The notes under the pieces: generated by a model
The model's database searches: none
The model's input: the letters and a program-made list of their open reading frames with translations, nothing else
Told to the model about the DNA's origin: nothing
NCBI GenBank assembly: GCA_033675265.1
Contig: JAUJYZ010000335.1
Span: forward strand, 124,001-188,000
DNA from: Actinostola sp. cb2023
Lineage: Eukaryota; Cnidaria; Anthozoa; Actiniaria; Actinostolidae
DNA length: 64,000 bases
Reading direction: 5' to 3'
Made by a program: the position numbers and the translations under genes
Shown here: positions 63,656 to 64,000 of the stretch, one piece after another
Position numbering within the stretch: position 1 is the first letter of the stretch
Layout: every line of letters begins with the position of its first letter

Positions 63656-64000
63656 GGATCGAAGAACTCTGGAAGAACCTAAACAAACTCACTTCATCAT
63701 GCCTCTGTGTACCGGGATGGGCTGCTGAATAATGACCACGAGATATCGCGAAAGGATCGTTCTATTGTTTTTCTTCGTTTCTTTTGTGCAAAAAATGAAA
63801 ATTATACATCGTACACCGTATAATGTATACTAGAGATTACTAGCTATATTTTACTAATGTTAGATGGGTCATTATGCCACATGTCAAGGAGTATTTCATG
63901 TCTTTATTGCAGCCCATATGGCACCTGGATTGTTGTGTTTGTACCGAATCTAGACCAGAATGCACTCCGTTCAGCTACTTCCGGTCTATCCTATTGAACA

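Larger units (their letters stand above)
62900..64000. other. NAGS 3' UTR and downstream flank
   Basis: Apart from the poly(A) signal and the palindrome at 63561-63655 there is only AT-rich sequence. No further gene recognised up to the window end. Confidence 0.4.

Overview
The window is nuclear DNA from an invertebrate animal, most likely a cnidarian and probably an anthozoan. This is inferred from three facts: the genes are split by many GT-AG introns, the exons look very vertebrate-like, and the non-coding DNA is packed with short inverted-repeat elements and minisatellites. No homology search was run. Every exon below was assembled by hand from reading frame, splice consensus and resemblance to known families.

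Three complete protein genes fill the right half. (1) An SLC22-type major-facilitator transporter on the plus strand (25912-33003, 9 coding exons, 565 aa). (2) A carbamoyl-phosphate synthetase on the minus strand (55794 down to 33855, 39 coding exons, 1504 aa). It has a mitochondrial-type presequence, an intact glutamine amidotransferase triad and a complete N-acetylglutamate pocket, so it is a CPS III-like enzyme. (3) An N-acetylglutamate synthase on the plus strand (56597-62899, 13 coding exons, 511 aa). The synthase makes the obligatory activator of the CPS. The two genes stand head to head, with 802 bp between their start codons, so the enzyme and the source of its activator may share one promoter. 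SLC22 and CPS are tail to tail, with 851 bp between their stop codons.

The left 25.9 kb has no gene I can support. It holds a 31-bp minisatellite (4.98-6.64 kb), a 1.46-kb inverted-repeat transposon inserted next to or into a 99-bp minisatellite (7.2-10.8 kb), a 7.3-kb satellite of 82-bp units with higher-order structure (13.27-20.54 kb), a long CT run, paired G-rich/C-rich arms and a 2.1-kb foldback element with an 8-bp target duplication (22.94-25.07 kb).

The CPS introns carry at least twelve different tandem arrays, many starting at or within a few bases of a splice junction. In several cases an exon edge with its splice site has been copied into the intron. At exon 26 two copied donor sites stay in frame and could add 25 or 51 residues. 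At exon 19 four intronic copies of the acceptor and the first eight codons keep a version that looks older than the exon itself. These splice-junction repeats and the CPS/NAGS divergent pair are the most interesting parts of the window.
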